In this document: positions 1 to 5,657 of the stretch, in pieces
Layout: each line of letters opens with the position of its first letter
Numbering within the stretch: position 1 is the first letter of the stretch
Source: Verrucomicrobiota bacterium
GTDB lineage: Bacteria > Verrucomicrobiota > Verrucomicrobiia > Chthoniobacterales > UBA10450
Assembly (NCBI GenBank): GCA_003219335.1
Contig: QHOF01000229.1
Location: 7,441 to 15,709, forward strand
DNA: 8,269 nucleotides
Direction of reading: 5' to 3'
Translations under genes and position numbers: made by a program
The notes under the pieces: generated by a model
Database searches by the model: none
Told to the model about the DNA's origin: nothing
What the model saw: the letters and a program-made list of their open reading frames with translations, nothing else

Positions 1-239
1 TTTCGTTTCCCGCCCAGCTCGGGGAAATGCTCGTAGCGAATTCTGGCTGCGCCTAACGATTTTGTGAGCGTTTCCTTATTGAACTGCGGATAGCGCTTTG
101 ATCCAGGCCACGATCGTACATCAGCTAGCAACTTGATCTCGTTCTCTTTCAGCAAGGAAATGAAGATATCAATGCCGCGCGTCGAATGACCGATCGTCCA
201 GATTCGCGAGATATTCTCTTTTGATTGCATTCCGATCAT
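1..239 (-). CDS. DUF488 family protein (3' part cut off by window edge)
   Basis: I translated the minus strand from the ATG at 239-237; the frame stays open to base 1, so only the first 79 codons are present. The product begins MIGMQSKENISRIWTIGHST and continues through a VRSWPGSKRYPQFN segment to FPELGGKR. The opening IWTIGHST, the DVRSxPxSxxxPxFN block and the following HxPELGG block are typical of DUF488, a widespread family of small proteins whose biochemical role is not established. The start is chosen because a GGAAG Shine-Dalgarno-like sequence (complement of 246-250) lies about 6 nt upstream; the ATG nine bases further in (230) is a less well-placed alternative. The gene diverges from the peroxiredoxin gene with only 33 bp between start codons. 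Family assignment is from recognised motifs; the function is unknown. Confidence 0.85.
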   Translation of the reverse strand, partial: MIGMQSKENISRIWTIGHSTRGIDIFISLLKENEIKLLADVRSWPGSKRYPQFNKETLTKSLGAARIRYEHFPELGGKR

Positions 240-247
240 TGGTAGCT

Positions 248-263
248 TCCTGAAAAATCAGGA
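248..263. promoter_or_regulatory. Perfect 6-bp inverted repeat covering both ribosome binding sites
   Basis: TCCTGA (248-253) and TCAGGA (258-263) are perfect complements around an AAAA loop. The right arm contains most of the AGGAG ribosome binding site of the peroxiredoxin gene (260-264, 8 nt before ATG 273). On the other strand the left arm supplies the GGA of the GGAAG site of the DUF488 gene. A transcript in either direction could fold a small hairpin that partly hides the ribosome binding site. The palindrome is seen directly; a regulatory role is inference, and it could equally be a dyad for a repressor or chance. Confidence 0.4.
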
Positions 264-272
264 GATGCGAAA

Positions 273-806
273 ATGAATAAAATATTCTTATCGGCAATCG
301 CCGCATTCATTACAGTGCAATTCGCAGAAGGAGCAGAGACGCAGATGCAACCCCAAGTCGGTAAGCCGGCGCCGGATTTCAGTCTCACCACGGGCGACGG
401 GTCGCAGGTAAACCTGAAAGATTACCGCGGCAAATGGGTGGTGCTTTATTTTTACCCGAAAGATTTTACCAGCGGTTGCACGATGGAGGCGCGTAATTTT
501 CAGCGCGACCTCGCGAAATACGAGGAGGCAGGCGCGGCGATTCTGGGAGTGAGCGTGGACACGGCGCAGTCCCACAAAGATTTTTGCGCGAAGGAAGGAC
601 TCAACTTTAAGTTGCTCGCCGATCCTGATGCAAAAGTCTCGACCGAATACGGGTCGGTGATGGATTACAAAGGCCAAAAGCTCGCCGCGCGGAACACCTT
701 CATCATTAATCCAAAAGGTGAAATCGCTAAGGTGTACACCGGCGTAAAACCGGCCGAACACAGCGAACAGGTCCTGAAAGATTTGGAGGAGTTAAAAAAG
801 AGCTAA
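273..806 (+). CDS. Secreted PrxQ/BCP-type thiol peroxidase (peroxiredoxin)
   Basis: The 177-residue product is a thioredoxin-fold peroxiredoxin that should reduce H2O2 and organic peroxides using thiol donors. Residues 1-20 form a signal peptide-like stretch (short basic start, hydrophobic AIAAFITVQF core, then AEGA), so the enzyme is probably exported or periplasmic. The domain starts near Gly30 (VGKPAPDFSL). The active-site block PKDFTSGCT gives Pro62, Thr66 and peroxidatic Cys69; Arg140 in ARNTFII is the usual supporting arginine. The cysteine five residues after the peroxidatic one, found in many BCPs, is absent, while Cys105 lies 36 residues later, the spacing of PrxQ enzymes whose resolving cysteine is on helix alpha3. 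An AGGAG site at 260-264 supports the start. No hydrophobic partner or reductase gene is adjacent. The PrxQ assignment is firm; export and disulfide pairing are inferred. Confidence 0.93.
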   Translation: MNKIFLSAIAAFITVQFAEGAETQMQPQVGKPAPDFSLTTGDGSQVNLKDYRGKWVVLYFYPKDFTSGCTMEARNFQRDLAKYEEAGAAILGVSVDTAQSHKDFCAKEGLNFKLLADPDAKVSTEYGSVMDYKGQKLAARNTFIINPKGEIAKVYTGVKPAEHSEQVLKDLEELKKS

Positions 807-807
807 C

Positions 808-835
808 CACGAATTGACACGAATTTGCACGAGTT
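808..835. repeat. Three 10-bp-period direct repeats, CACGA(A/G)TT
   Basis: CACGAATT at 808-815, CACGAATT at 818-825 and CACGAGTT at 828-835 are spaced exactly 10 bp apart, beginning one base after the peroxiredoxin stop codon. A small GCGGC-GAA-GCCGC hairpin follows at 840-852. There is no T-run after that hairpin, so it is not a convincing terminator. One-helical-turn spacing would suit a protein-binding array, but three copies in a 3' flank more likely represent a common intergenic filler sequence. I cannot assign a function. Confidence 0.5.
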
Positions 836-859
836 TTTGGCGGCGAAGCCGCAGCAAAA

Positions 860-978
860 GTAGCGCAGACTTCCCAAGTGTGCTGTATCGCGGGTTTCCT
901 AAGCCGCAGGTTGCACAAGCTCGCTAACCCTGCCGATTTGGAAATCGGCGACACGGCAGGTTTTGAAACCTGCGCTAC
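860..978. repeat. 119-bp element of four consecutive short-loop hairpins with 9-bp terminal inverted repeats
   Basis: The element is bounded by GTAGCGCAG (860-868) and its exact complement CTGCGCTAC (970-978). Inside are four palindromes. The first is 865-872/876-883 (8 bp, one mismatch, loop CCC). The second is 890-896/901-907 (7 bp, one mismatch). The third is 932-939/942-949 (8 bp perfect, loop GG), and the fourth is 956-963/966-973 (8 bp perfect, loop TG). All four have TT before the loop and AA after it, although their stem sequences differ. The element fills most of the 234-bp gap between the peroxiredoxin and DUF1059 genes and has no coding potential of its own. It is probably a dispersed non-coding repeat; whether it is mobile or acts as RNA is unknown. 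Confidence 0.75.
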
Positions 979-1040
979 AACGGCCGTGGCGAACTGGACG
1001 CCGCTTTCGAAAGAGAACCAAGGAATAGCGGGAGGCTAAT

Positions 1041-1229
1041 ATGGCAAATAGAAAATCAATCGATTGTAGAGATTATCCGAGTGAGAAAAATTGCTCGCTG
1101 AAAGTTTCCGGCACGGAAGAAGAAGTGCTCGATGCGGCAACGCAGCACGCGGTCTCGGCGCACGGGCACGAGAACACGCCGGAATTGCGCGTGCAGATCA
1201 AATCGATGCTCAAAGACGAAGCCGATTAA
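1041..1229 (+). CDS. Small DUF1059 protein
   Basis: The 62-residue soluble protein matches DUF1059 in size and pattern. It has an N-terminal IDCRDYP segment, a second cysteine nine residues on (Cys9 and Cys18), then the acidic GTEEEVLDAATQHA helix, an HGH element (His41, His43) and a C-terminal TPELRVQIKSML helix. The retained Cys and His residues (Cys9, Cys18, His36, His41) could bind a metal, but that is inference; no activity is established for the family. A strong GGAGG ribosome binding site at 1031-1035, 5 nt before the ATG, fixes the start. It lies downstream of the hairpin element and 37 bp upstream of the hydrolase gene on the same strand, so the two may be co-transcribed. Confidence 0.85.
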   Translation: MANRKSIDCRDYPSEKNCSLKVSGTEEEVLDAATQHAVSAHGHENTPELRVQIKSMLKDEAD

Positions 1230-1266
1230 CCGTGTAGAGTCTTCTCCGTAGTCCAGTAACCGCCGG

Positions 1267-2166
1267 ATGACGAATCGGCTCTGCGTCGTATCAAATCGGC
1301 GTCACGCTTCAATCCTGCACCGGTTCCGGCCCTTGCTCGCAATCGGCGTCGTATATTTGGCCGTGATATTCTTCGGTCATTTGCCGGATCATCTGATTCT
1401 TTTTCCAACAAGGGCGCCGATTGATGCCGCCGGCGCCGTTCGGAAAATGGTTCGGTTCGAGAACAGCGAACTGGAAATTTGGACAGCCCAATCGCAGCGC
1501 GCGCAACAACAGGGCCGCGCGGATGTTTTCATTTTGCGTTTTTATGGTAACGCGGATCGCGCTGATCGCTGGGCGGCAGCAGAGGCTGAGATGTGGAATG
1601 ATCGCGCAGTTGAAATCTGGGGAATGAATTATCCCGGCTTTGGCGGCAGCACAGGACCGGCCCGATTATCGCGGATCGGGCCCGCAGCGCTCGCCGCATT
1701 TGATGAATTAAAACGTCGTGCAGGCGATCGGCCTATCGTGCCGTTCGGCGCGAGCATCGGCGCAACTGCTGCGCTTCATGTGGCTGCGCATCGTCCGGTG
1801 GCCGTATTGATTCTGCATAATCCACCGCCGCTGCGCGAGATGATCCTTCGCCGGTTTGGCTGGTGGAATCTGTGGCTGCTGGCGGGCCCTGTGGCGTTGC
1901 AGATCCCGCGAGATCTCGACAGCATTACAAACGCGAGAGCGAGTCGCGCGCGCGCAGTCTTTTTGTTGGCGGAAAGAGATGAAGTGGTCGCGCCTGGCTT
2001 TCACCGGCTGGTGGTTAATGCTTATGCCGGAGAAAAACGGGTAATCACATTGCGGGGAGCGTTTCACAATGACCCGATCCAAGGCGCGGCGCTGGCAGAT
2101 TTTCATCAAGCCCTGGACTGGCTCCTGCCGCGAACAATCGGAGATTCTTCGCTGCGCGCAGAATGA
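1267..2166 (+). CDS. Membrane-anchored alpha/beta hydrolase (serine hydrolase)
   Basis: The 299-residue product has one hydrophobic segment at about residues 22-40, followed by an alpha/beta-hydrolase domain that probably faces the periplasm. The nucleophile elbow is GASIG (161-165, Ser163). Likely acid and base are Asp238 in AERDEVVAP and His267 in GAFHND. The NYPGFGGSTG block at 121-130 and the upstream RFYGNADR resemble ABHD12/13-like and YfhR-like hydrolases. The substrate cannot be told from sequence. The start is uncertain: no Shine-Dalgarno sequence precedes ATG 1267, although it keeps the whole anchor. The last nine or so residues after LLPRT are encoded in a palindromic stretch that also supplies the stop codon and may not belong to the original protein. 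The gene converges on the Gfo/Idh/MocA gene with 18 bp between stops. Confidence 0.85.
   Translation: MTNRLCVVSNRRHASILHRFRPLLAIGVVYLAVIFFGHLPDHLILFPTRAPIDAAGAVRKMVRFENSELEIWTAQSQRAQQQGRADVFILRFYGNADRADRWAAAEAEMWNDRAVEIWGMNYPGFGGSTGPARLSRIGPAALAAFDELKRRAGDRPIVPFGASIGATAALHVAAHRPVAVLILHNPPPLREMILRRFGWWNLWLLAGPVALQIPRDLDSITNARASRARAVFLLAERDEVVAPGFHRLVVNAYAGEKRVITLRGAFHNDPIQGAALADFHQALDWLLPRTIGDSSLRAE
2144..2166. repeat. Palindromic tail supplying the hydrolase stop codon
   Basis: CTGCGCGCAG at 2152-2161 is a perfect 10-bp palindrome, with ATTCT (2144-2148) and AGAAT (2160-2164) as a wider inverted pair. The hydrolase TGA is at 2164-2166. The wording resembles a short 'attcttcgct...cagaatga' motif that I recall from intergenic regions of many environmental bacterial genomes; that is memory, not a search. 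There is no T-run, so it is not a canonical terminator, though it is the only dyad between the two convergent genes. Confidence 0.4.
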
Positions 2167-2184
2167 TAATCCTTGTTTTGCTTC

Positions 2185-3222
2185 TCAGCTTTTGATTACT
2201 ACCCATTCGTTCCGCGCACGCGAATCGGCGACAGCTTGTACTACGCGCATGTATCGAACGCCGTCCTCAAACGTTGGATGAGGACGCACGCGGCCTTTTG
2301 ATTTGACCGCGGCAAGAAAGTCTTCTTCGACACGCCATTCGCCTTCCAACTCGGACGGGATATCGACGATGTGCAACGCGCGATCGCCGAACTTGCCCGC
2401 ATGCACCACATCAGAGGTGAAATCATAGATGAGCGCGCCAGCGCTTCCGTAAATTTCCAGCCGATCACCCTGCGCCAGCGCGTTGACGCCGCTAAACTCC
2501 AGCACGCCTTCCCCGCCGTCTTCGAAGCTGCACAGAACAGTAAGCAAATCAGGAATGATCACTTTGTAACCTTCGCGCTGCGGGTAAATGATTTTCCCGC
2601 GGGCGAACACGCTGGTGATGTTGCCCAGCCAGCGTTGCAACACCTCGACGTAGATTCCCAGCGTGAGAGTATTGAGTCCGCTGATCTCGATCTTTTGCCG
2701 CCAGTGCGCCGGAGCATGCGGATCGAGGTAATTCCCGGTGAAACTTTGCAACCGCACGTGATGCGGTTGGCCGATATAATTTTCGGCGAGAATTTTTTTC
2801 ACCATCAAATCCCCTCGCAATCCAAATGGCGCCGGGCACAGCATGGTCACCAGCTCGGGATACCGCTTCGATGCCGCGAGCATCTCTTCTCCCTCCGCCA
2901 GATCCATCGACATGCGCGCCTGACAAAAGACATGTTTACCCGCTTCGAGCGCGGAGATTGTCACCGCCGAATGCATGTAAGGCGGTGTGCCGATCCAGAC
3001 AATATCAACGCCCGGCAACGCCACGAGCTCAGGCCAATGTTTGATCGGCGTCGCGTCCGGCAAATTTTCGCTGCAAAATTTCTCGGCGCTTTCGTATGTG
3101 GAATTGGATACCGCGATGATCTCGACTTCTGGATGTTTCTTGAGAGCGGGCAAATGACGGGTGCGAACGATATTGCCCGCTCCGATGATGCCGATCCGCA
3201 GTTTTTGATTATTTTTGTGCAT
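2185..3222 (-). CDS. Gfo/Idh/MocA-family oxidoreductase with non-canonical active site
   Basis: The start is ATG at 3222-3220, giving 345 residues, the usual family length. The longer open frame to 3741 would run antisense through rpmB and an intergenic repeat, so I reject it. The N-terminal Rossmann fold has RIGIIGAGNIVRTRHLP (GAG at 14-16) and VDIVWIGTPPYMHS, as expected for NAD(P) binding. The C-terminal alpha/beta domain ends with a typical FEDGVRYMRVVQA helix. The canonical EKP motif after AGKHV is replaced by QAR (101-103), so the catalytic lysine position is Ala102. In the later D-x-G-x-H segment the residues are Thr187 and Tyr191 (TLGIY). Sugar-type dehydrogenase chemistry by the usual route therefore looks doubtful. 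No Shine-Dalgarno sequence is visible. The substrate is unknown and neighbours give no hint. Confidence 0.88.
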   Translation of the reverse strand: MHKNNQKLRIGIIGAGNIVRTRHLPALKKHPEVEIIAVSNSTYESAEKFCSENLPDATPIKHWPELVALPGVDIVWIGTPPYMHSAVTISALEAGKHVFCQARMSMDLAEGEEMLAASKRYPELVTMLCPAPFGLRGDLMVKKILAENYIGQPHHVRLQSFTGNYLDPHAPAHWRQKIEISGLNTLTLGIYVEVLQRWLGNITSVFARGKIIYPQREGYKVIIPDLLTVLCSFEDGGEGVLEFSGVNALAQGDRLEIYGSAGALIYDFTSDVVHAGKFGDRALHIVDIPSELEGEWRVEEDFLAAVKSKGRVRPHPTFEDGVRYMRVVQAVADSRARNEWVVIKS

Positions 3223-3273
3223 TGGCTTGGGTGCGAGGTAAGTTTGACCGCCTCGATCAGTTGCGCGTTCAAC

Positions 3274-3340
3274 CCAAGGAACGACGGCTTGGGCAGCCGT
3301 CGATTTGAAATTTGACGGCTGGGAAGCCGTCATTCCTTGG
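3274..3340. repeat. 67-bp near-palindromic paired-hairpin repeat (copy A)
   Basis: CCAAGGAA (3274-3281) is the exact complement of TTCCTTGG (3333-3340). Inside are two hairpins with the same 7-bp stem GACGGCT/AGCCGTC: 3283-3289 with 3295-3301, and 3314-3320 with 3325-3331. They are separated by a small ATTT-G-AAAT dyad at 3303-3311. The whole element can fold either as two small hairpins or as one long hairpin. Bases 3313-3340 are identical to 5694-5721 in copy B. It lies midway between the divergent starts of the Gfo/Idh/MocA gene (51 bp away) and rpmB (56 bp away). The arrangement resembles paired REP elements (BIMEs), but no REP transposase is in view. Confidence 0.85.
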
Positions 3341-3396
3341 AGCATCCGCTTGACCCGCCCGGCGAGACGCGGCAGTTTAGGCCGCTTTTTCGAGAC

Positions 3397-3657
3397 ATGA
3401 AAGTTTGCCACATCACAGGCTCCAGAGCAGCGCGCGGCAGCGTTATTCACCGGCGCGGCTTGGCTAAGAAAAAAGGCGGCGTAGGCCGGCACATTACAAA
3501 GATGGTGCCGCGCATTTTCGCGCCGAATTTGCGTCGCCAGCGAATTTGGGTGCCGGAGCTCAAGAAGTTTGTCCGTGTGCGCGTCACGGCGCGCGGTCTC
3601 AAGACGATTAACAAGCACGGCGCTTACAAGGCGCTGAAAAAAGCCGGCGCCATCTAG
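3397..3657 (+). CDS. rpmB: 50S ribosomal protein bL28
   Basis: The 86-residue, very basic product is large-subunit ribosomal protein bL28. It opens with MKVCHITGSRAARG, the family's ITGxxxxxG start. It continues with a GLAKKKGG basic loop, then FAPNLRRQRIWVPELKKFVRV, matching the conserved FxPNLxxxRxWV core, and RVTARGLKTINKHG near the end. The start is set by this N-terminal motif at ATG 3397; a TTG 60 bases upstream lies inside the repeat and would add unrelated residues. There is no good Shine-Dalgarno sequence before the ATG (only a weak GAG). The CxxC zinc pairs seen in some bL28 proteins are absent. It stands alone without rpmG, and panD follows 89 bp downstream on the same strand. Confidence 0.96.
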   Translation: MKVCHITGSRAARGSVIHRRGLAKKKGGVGRHITKMVPRIFAPNLRRQRIWVPELKKFVRVRVTARGLKTINKHGAYKALKKAGAI

Positions 3658-3746
3658 GATAGCCGGCCTGCGCGAGACCTGTCTAAAACAAATCGATGTC
3701 TGACTCAGGCGCTGCGTGAATTGAATTAACGATCCAGCCACTAGTG

Positions 3747-4139
3747 ATGCAGATCACTCTCCTTAAATCAAAGATTCATCGCGCCACCGTCACAGGAGCG
3801 AATCTGGATTACGAAGGCAGCCTGACGATCTCGGCCGATCTGGCTGAGCTGGTCGGCCTTGTTTCCTACGAAAAAATTCTCGTCGCGAACTTGAGTAACG
3901 GCGAGCGGTTCGAGACGTATGCGATTTACGGGGAAGCGCGCCGGGGAATCATCGAACTAAACTGCGCCACCGTGCATCTCGGAAAAATTGGCGATCGCCT
4001 GACGATCATGAGCTTCGCGCGCTACATGCCGGAGGAAGCGGCACTGCATTCGCCGCGCATCGCCGTTTTGGACGAGAGAAACGAAGTCCTCCGCTGCGAA
4101 AGCGATAGAGGACCGGCGTTTAAGGTTCTCGCTAGGTAA
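3747..4139 (+). CDS. panD: Aspartate 1-decarboxylase
   Basis: This cytoplasmic enzyme decarboxylates L-aspartate to beta-alanine for pantothenate and coenzyme A synthesis. It is made as a proenzyme that cleaves itself to create a pyruvoyl cofactor. I start it at ATG 3747, giving 130 residues, rather than at the GTG three bases earlier. With this start the self-cleavage pair in DYEGS is Gly24-Ser25, exactly as in the E. coli enzyme. Lys9 and His11 (KSKIHR), Arg54 and Tyr58 (GERFETYAIYG), and Asn72 also fall at the E. coli positions. No clear Shine-Dalgarno sequence is visible. The last 8 bp overlap the 3' end of the opposite-strand gene. The other pantothenate genes (panB, panC) are not nearby in this window. 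Confidence 0.96.
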   Translation: MQITLLKSKIHRATVTGANLDYEGSLTISADLAELVGLVSYEKILVANLSNGERFETYAIYGEARRGIIELNCATVHLGKIGDRLTIMSFARYMPEEAALHSPRIAVLDERNEVLRCESDRGPAFKVLAR

Positions 4140-5613
4140 GCTGTAGAGGCGCTTGCTTCAAAAGTTGCTCGATCGTTCCTCCAGTGGAGTTCGCCGAGCT
4201 GAGCGGTTCCTCCACAGGTTCGGCAGTCGCCGCGGCGACCTCGGCATTTTGCTGCGATTTTATTTTTGTCCGTGGAAGATCGAGCGACCCTTCCCTGATT
4301 AGCCAACGCAGGTCGGATGCGAGCGCCAGCCTGCGCGCCTCTCCATCTTCACTCGCGCTGTCGCCGATCAACTTTTCGAGAAGTTCTTTCCGGTTGCTTC
4401 CCAGTGTAGCCGAGACCGCTTCGAGGATCGCGTTCACAGAGGGAGACACCCCCGCGTGTTCGTGAACGAACGCGCGCACTCGAATCGGCGACACAAACAG
4501 CATGCCGCGACGGTGCCGGAAAACCTGGAGACCGCTTTGTCGGAACCGGCTGGCTAACTCCTGCATCATATTCGAAGGCGAGCGGGTTTCCCGCGTCCAC
4601 ACCTCCTCGATTGCTCGGTTCAGTCTCCGGTCCGGCAGACGCCGGCTTAACGCCCCGCCGATGGTCGCTTCTTCTATGCTGCGGATTAGCCCCGACAAAT
4701 AATGCGAGCGAAAATGCCGTTCCGCTTCCACGGCAGACGAAAACGTCACGGGAATTTCTTCTCGTAACGTTGTAAAGGTCGTCACCTTTCGCGCTTCTTC
4801 TTTCCAGCGCTCGACTAGCGCGGGATCGCTTACGATCTCGATCTGCCGCTGATAATCGGCAAAACTCATGCGCCGACTGAAACGCTGTTCGTACAAGCTG
4901 CGTAATTGCGGCTGGTAATTGTGATAGTTCGTCGGGCCGAGAAGTGTTCCGCTCAATCGGCACCGCGCCACATTGGAGAAATTTCCCTTGATTGGATCGG
5001 TCTCCAGGATGTCGATCTGGTAGAAAGCGCGTTGAGCGAATCGGAACGCGTTCCGCTCAAGGAAGTCCTGATCCACAGAAACGATGCCGCTCTCGCCAAG
5101 CTGATATAGCGGCGATTCTGGATTTGCTGTGAGACAAACTTCGTAACCCACCGGTCTTTCCAGGAAAAAACGGGCCAGCGCAAACAGCGAATACGCAACC
5201 GAGCCGGACTTGATTTGGACGACTACATTTTCGAACGCGGGCAAGTACGGGAGGAAACGGATTGTAACTGGCGGTGTTTGCGTAACCGGAGCACGACCAT
5301 CTCGACCGCTTTCGCGATCCGGCGTTCGCCGAGACTGGCGGCGCTTGTCGCGAACCTTTTCGAAGTCATGTCTTGCTCCGTGTTTGTCCGTCTTCCTGAT
5401 GGGGAATCGGACGCCTGCGCGGGATTTGTCGGACCTGACCCTTGAGTGCTTTCTGTCGCGCGTGTGGCGTCGCTGCGGCGGGCGGTCGCGATCATGCTCG
5501 CCTCGCTCGTCAGCATAGCTTCTCGGATCAGCAGGTTCTTTCACCCACGCGGGCAGGAGCTTTAGATCGAGCAAATCGACAGACTCGACGGCAGACGAAC
5601 TCATCGGCTTCAT
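4132..5613 (-). CDS. Unrecognised 493-residue protein with a long basic disordered linker
   Basis: I cannot assign a function. The product has a short N-terminal motif, DLLDLKLLPAWVKEP (about 13-27). A strongly charged, Arg/Asp/His-rich and probably disordered stretch follows at about 28-110. Then comes a folded region (about 115-345) beginning TIRFLPYLPAFENVVVQI and containing GPTNYHNYQPQLRSLYEQRF and a charged helical segment. The C-terminal part (about 350-445) includes a RRGMLFVSPIRV strand-turn and DLRWLIREGSL, which could be winged-helix-like. A low-complexity Ala/Glu tail ends it. There is no signal peptide or membrane segment. The basic linker suggests nucleic-acid binding, which is inference. 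The start at 5613 has GGAG only 3 nt upstream, so ATG 5604 is possible. It overlaps panD tail to tail by 8 bp. I suspect it is a lineage-restricted verrucomicrobial protein. Confidence 0.8.
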   Translation of the reverse strand: MKPMSSSAVESVDLLDLKLLPAWVKEPADPRSYADERGEHDRDRPPQRRHTRDRKHSRVRSDKSRAGVRFPIRKTDKHGARHDFEKVRDKRRQSRRTPDRESGRDGRAPVTQTPPVTIRFLPYLPAFENVVVQIKSGSVAYSLFALARFFLERPVGYEVCLTANPESPLYQLGESGIVSVDQDFLERNAFRFAQRAFYQIDILETDPIKGNFSNVARCRLSGTLLGPTNYHNYQPQLRSLYEQRFSRRMSFADYQRQIEIVSDPALVERWKEEARKVTTFTTLREEIPVTFSSAVEAERHFRSHYLSGLIRSIEEATIGGALSRRLPDRRLNRAIEEVWTRETRSPSNMMQELASRFRQSGLQVFRHRRGMLFVSPIRVRAFVHEHAGVSPSVNAILEAVSATLGSNRKELLEKLIGDSASEDGEARRLALASDLRWLIREGSLDLPRTKIKSQQNAEVAAATAEPVEEPLSSANSTGGTIEQLLKQAPLQLT

Positions 5614-5657
5614 CTACTCCAACAACAAACAGACGCAAACGCGAAGCTGTAGCAGCT

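Noticed and set aside
808..835. Three 10-bp repeats as a plasmid-type iteron or CRISPR remnant
   Set aside because: Only three 8-bp copies, no spacers, no rep or cas gene nearby; origin and CRISPR calls are not supported.
840..852. GCGGC-GAA-GCCGC hairpin as terminator of the peroxiredoxin gene
   Set aside because: The stem is short and followed by AGCAAAAG rather than a T-run.
2371..3315. Plus-strand 314-codon open frame
   Set aside because: It is antisense to the Gfo/Idh/MocA gene, has His/Arg-rich composition typical of a shadow frame, and shows no recognisable motif.
3337..3396. Earlier TTG start for rpmB
   Set aside because: The TTG is part of the repeat arm, and the 20 added residues are not seen in bL28; MKVCHITG is the family start.
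3223..3741. 173-codon N-terminal extension of the Gfo/Idh/MocA frame
   Set aside because: It runs antisense through all of rpmB and repeat copy A, has no family similarity, and the remaining 345 residues already match full family length starting at the Rossmann fold.
4349..4963. Minus-strand 204-codon open frame inside the 493-residue gene
   Set aside because: It is an alternative frame of the same strand with low-complexity Arg/Ser content and no start signal; the 493-residue frame gives a protein-like sequence across the region.
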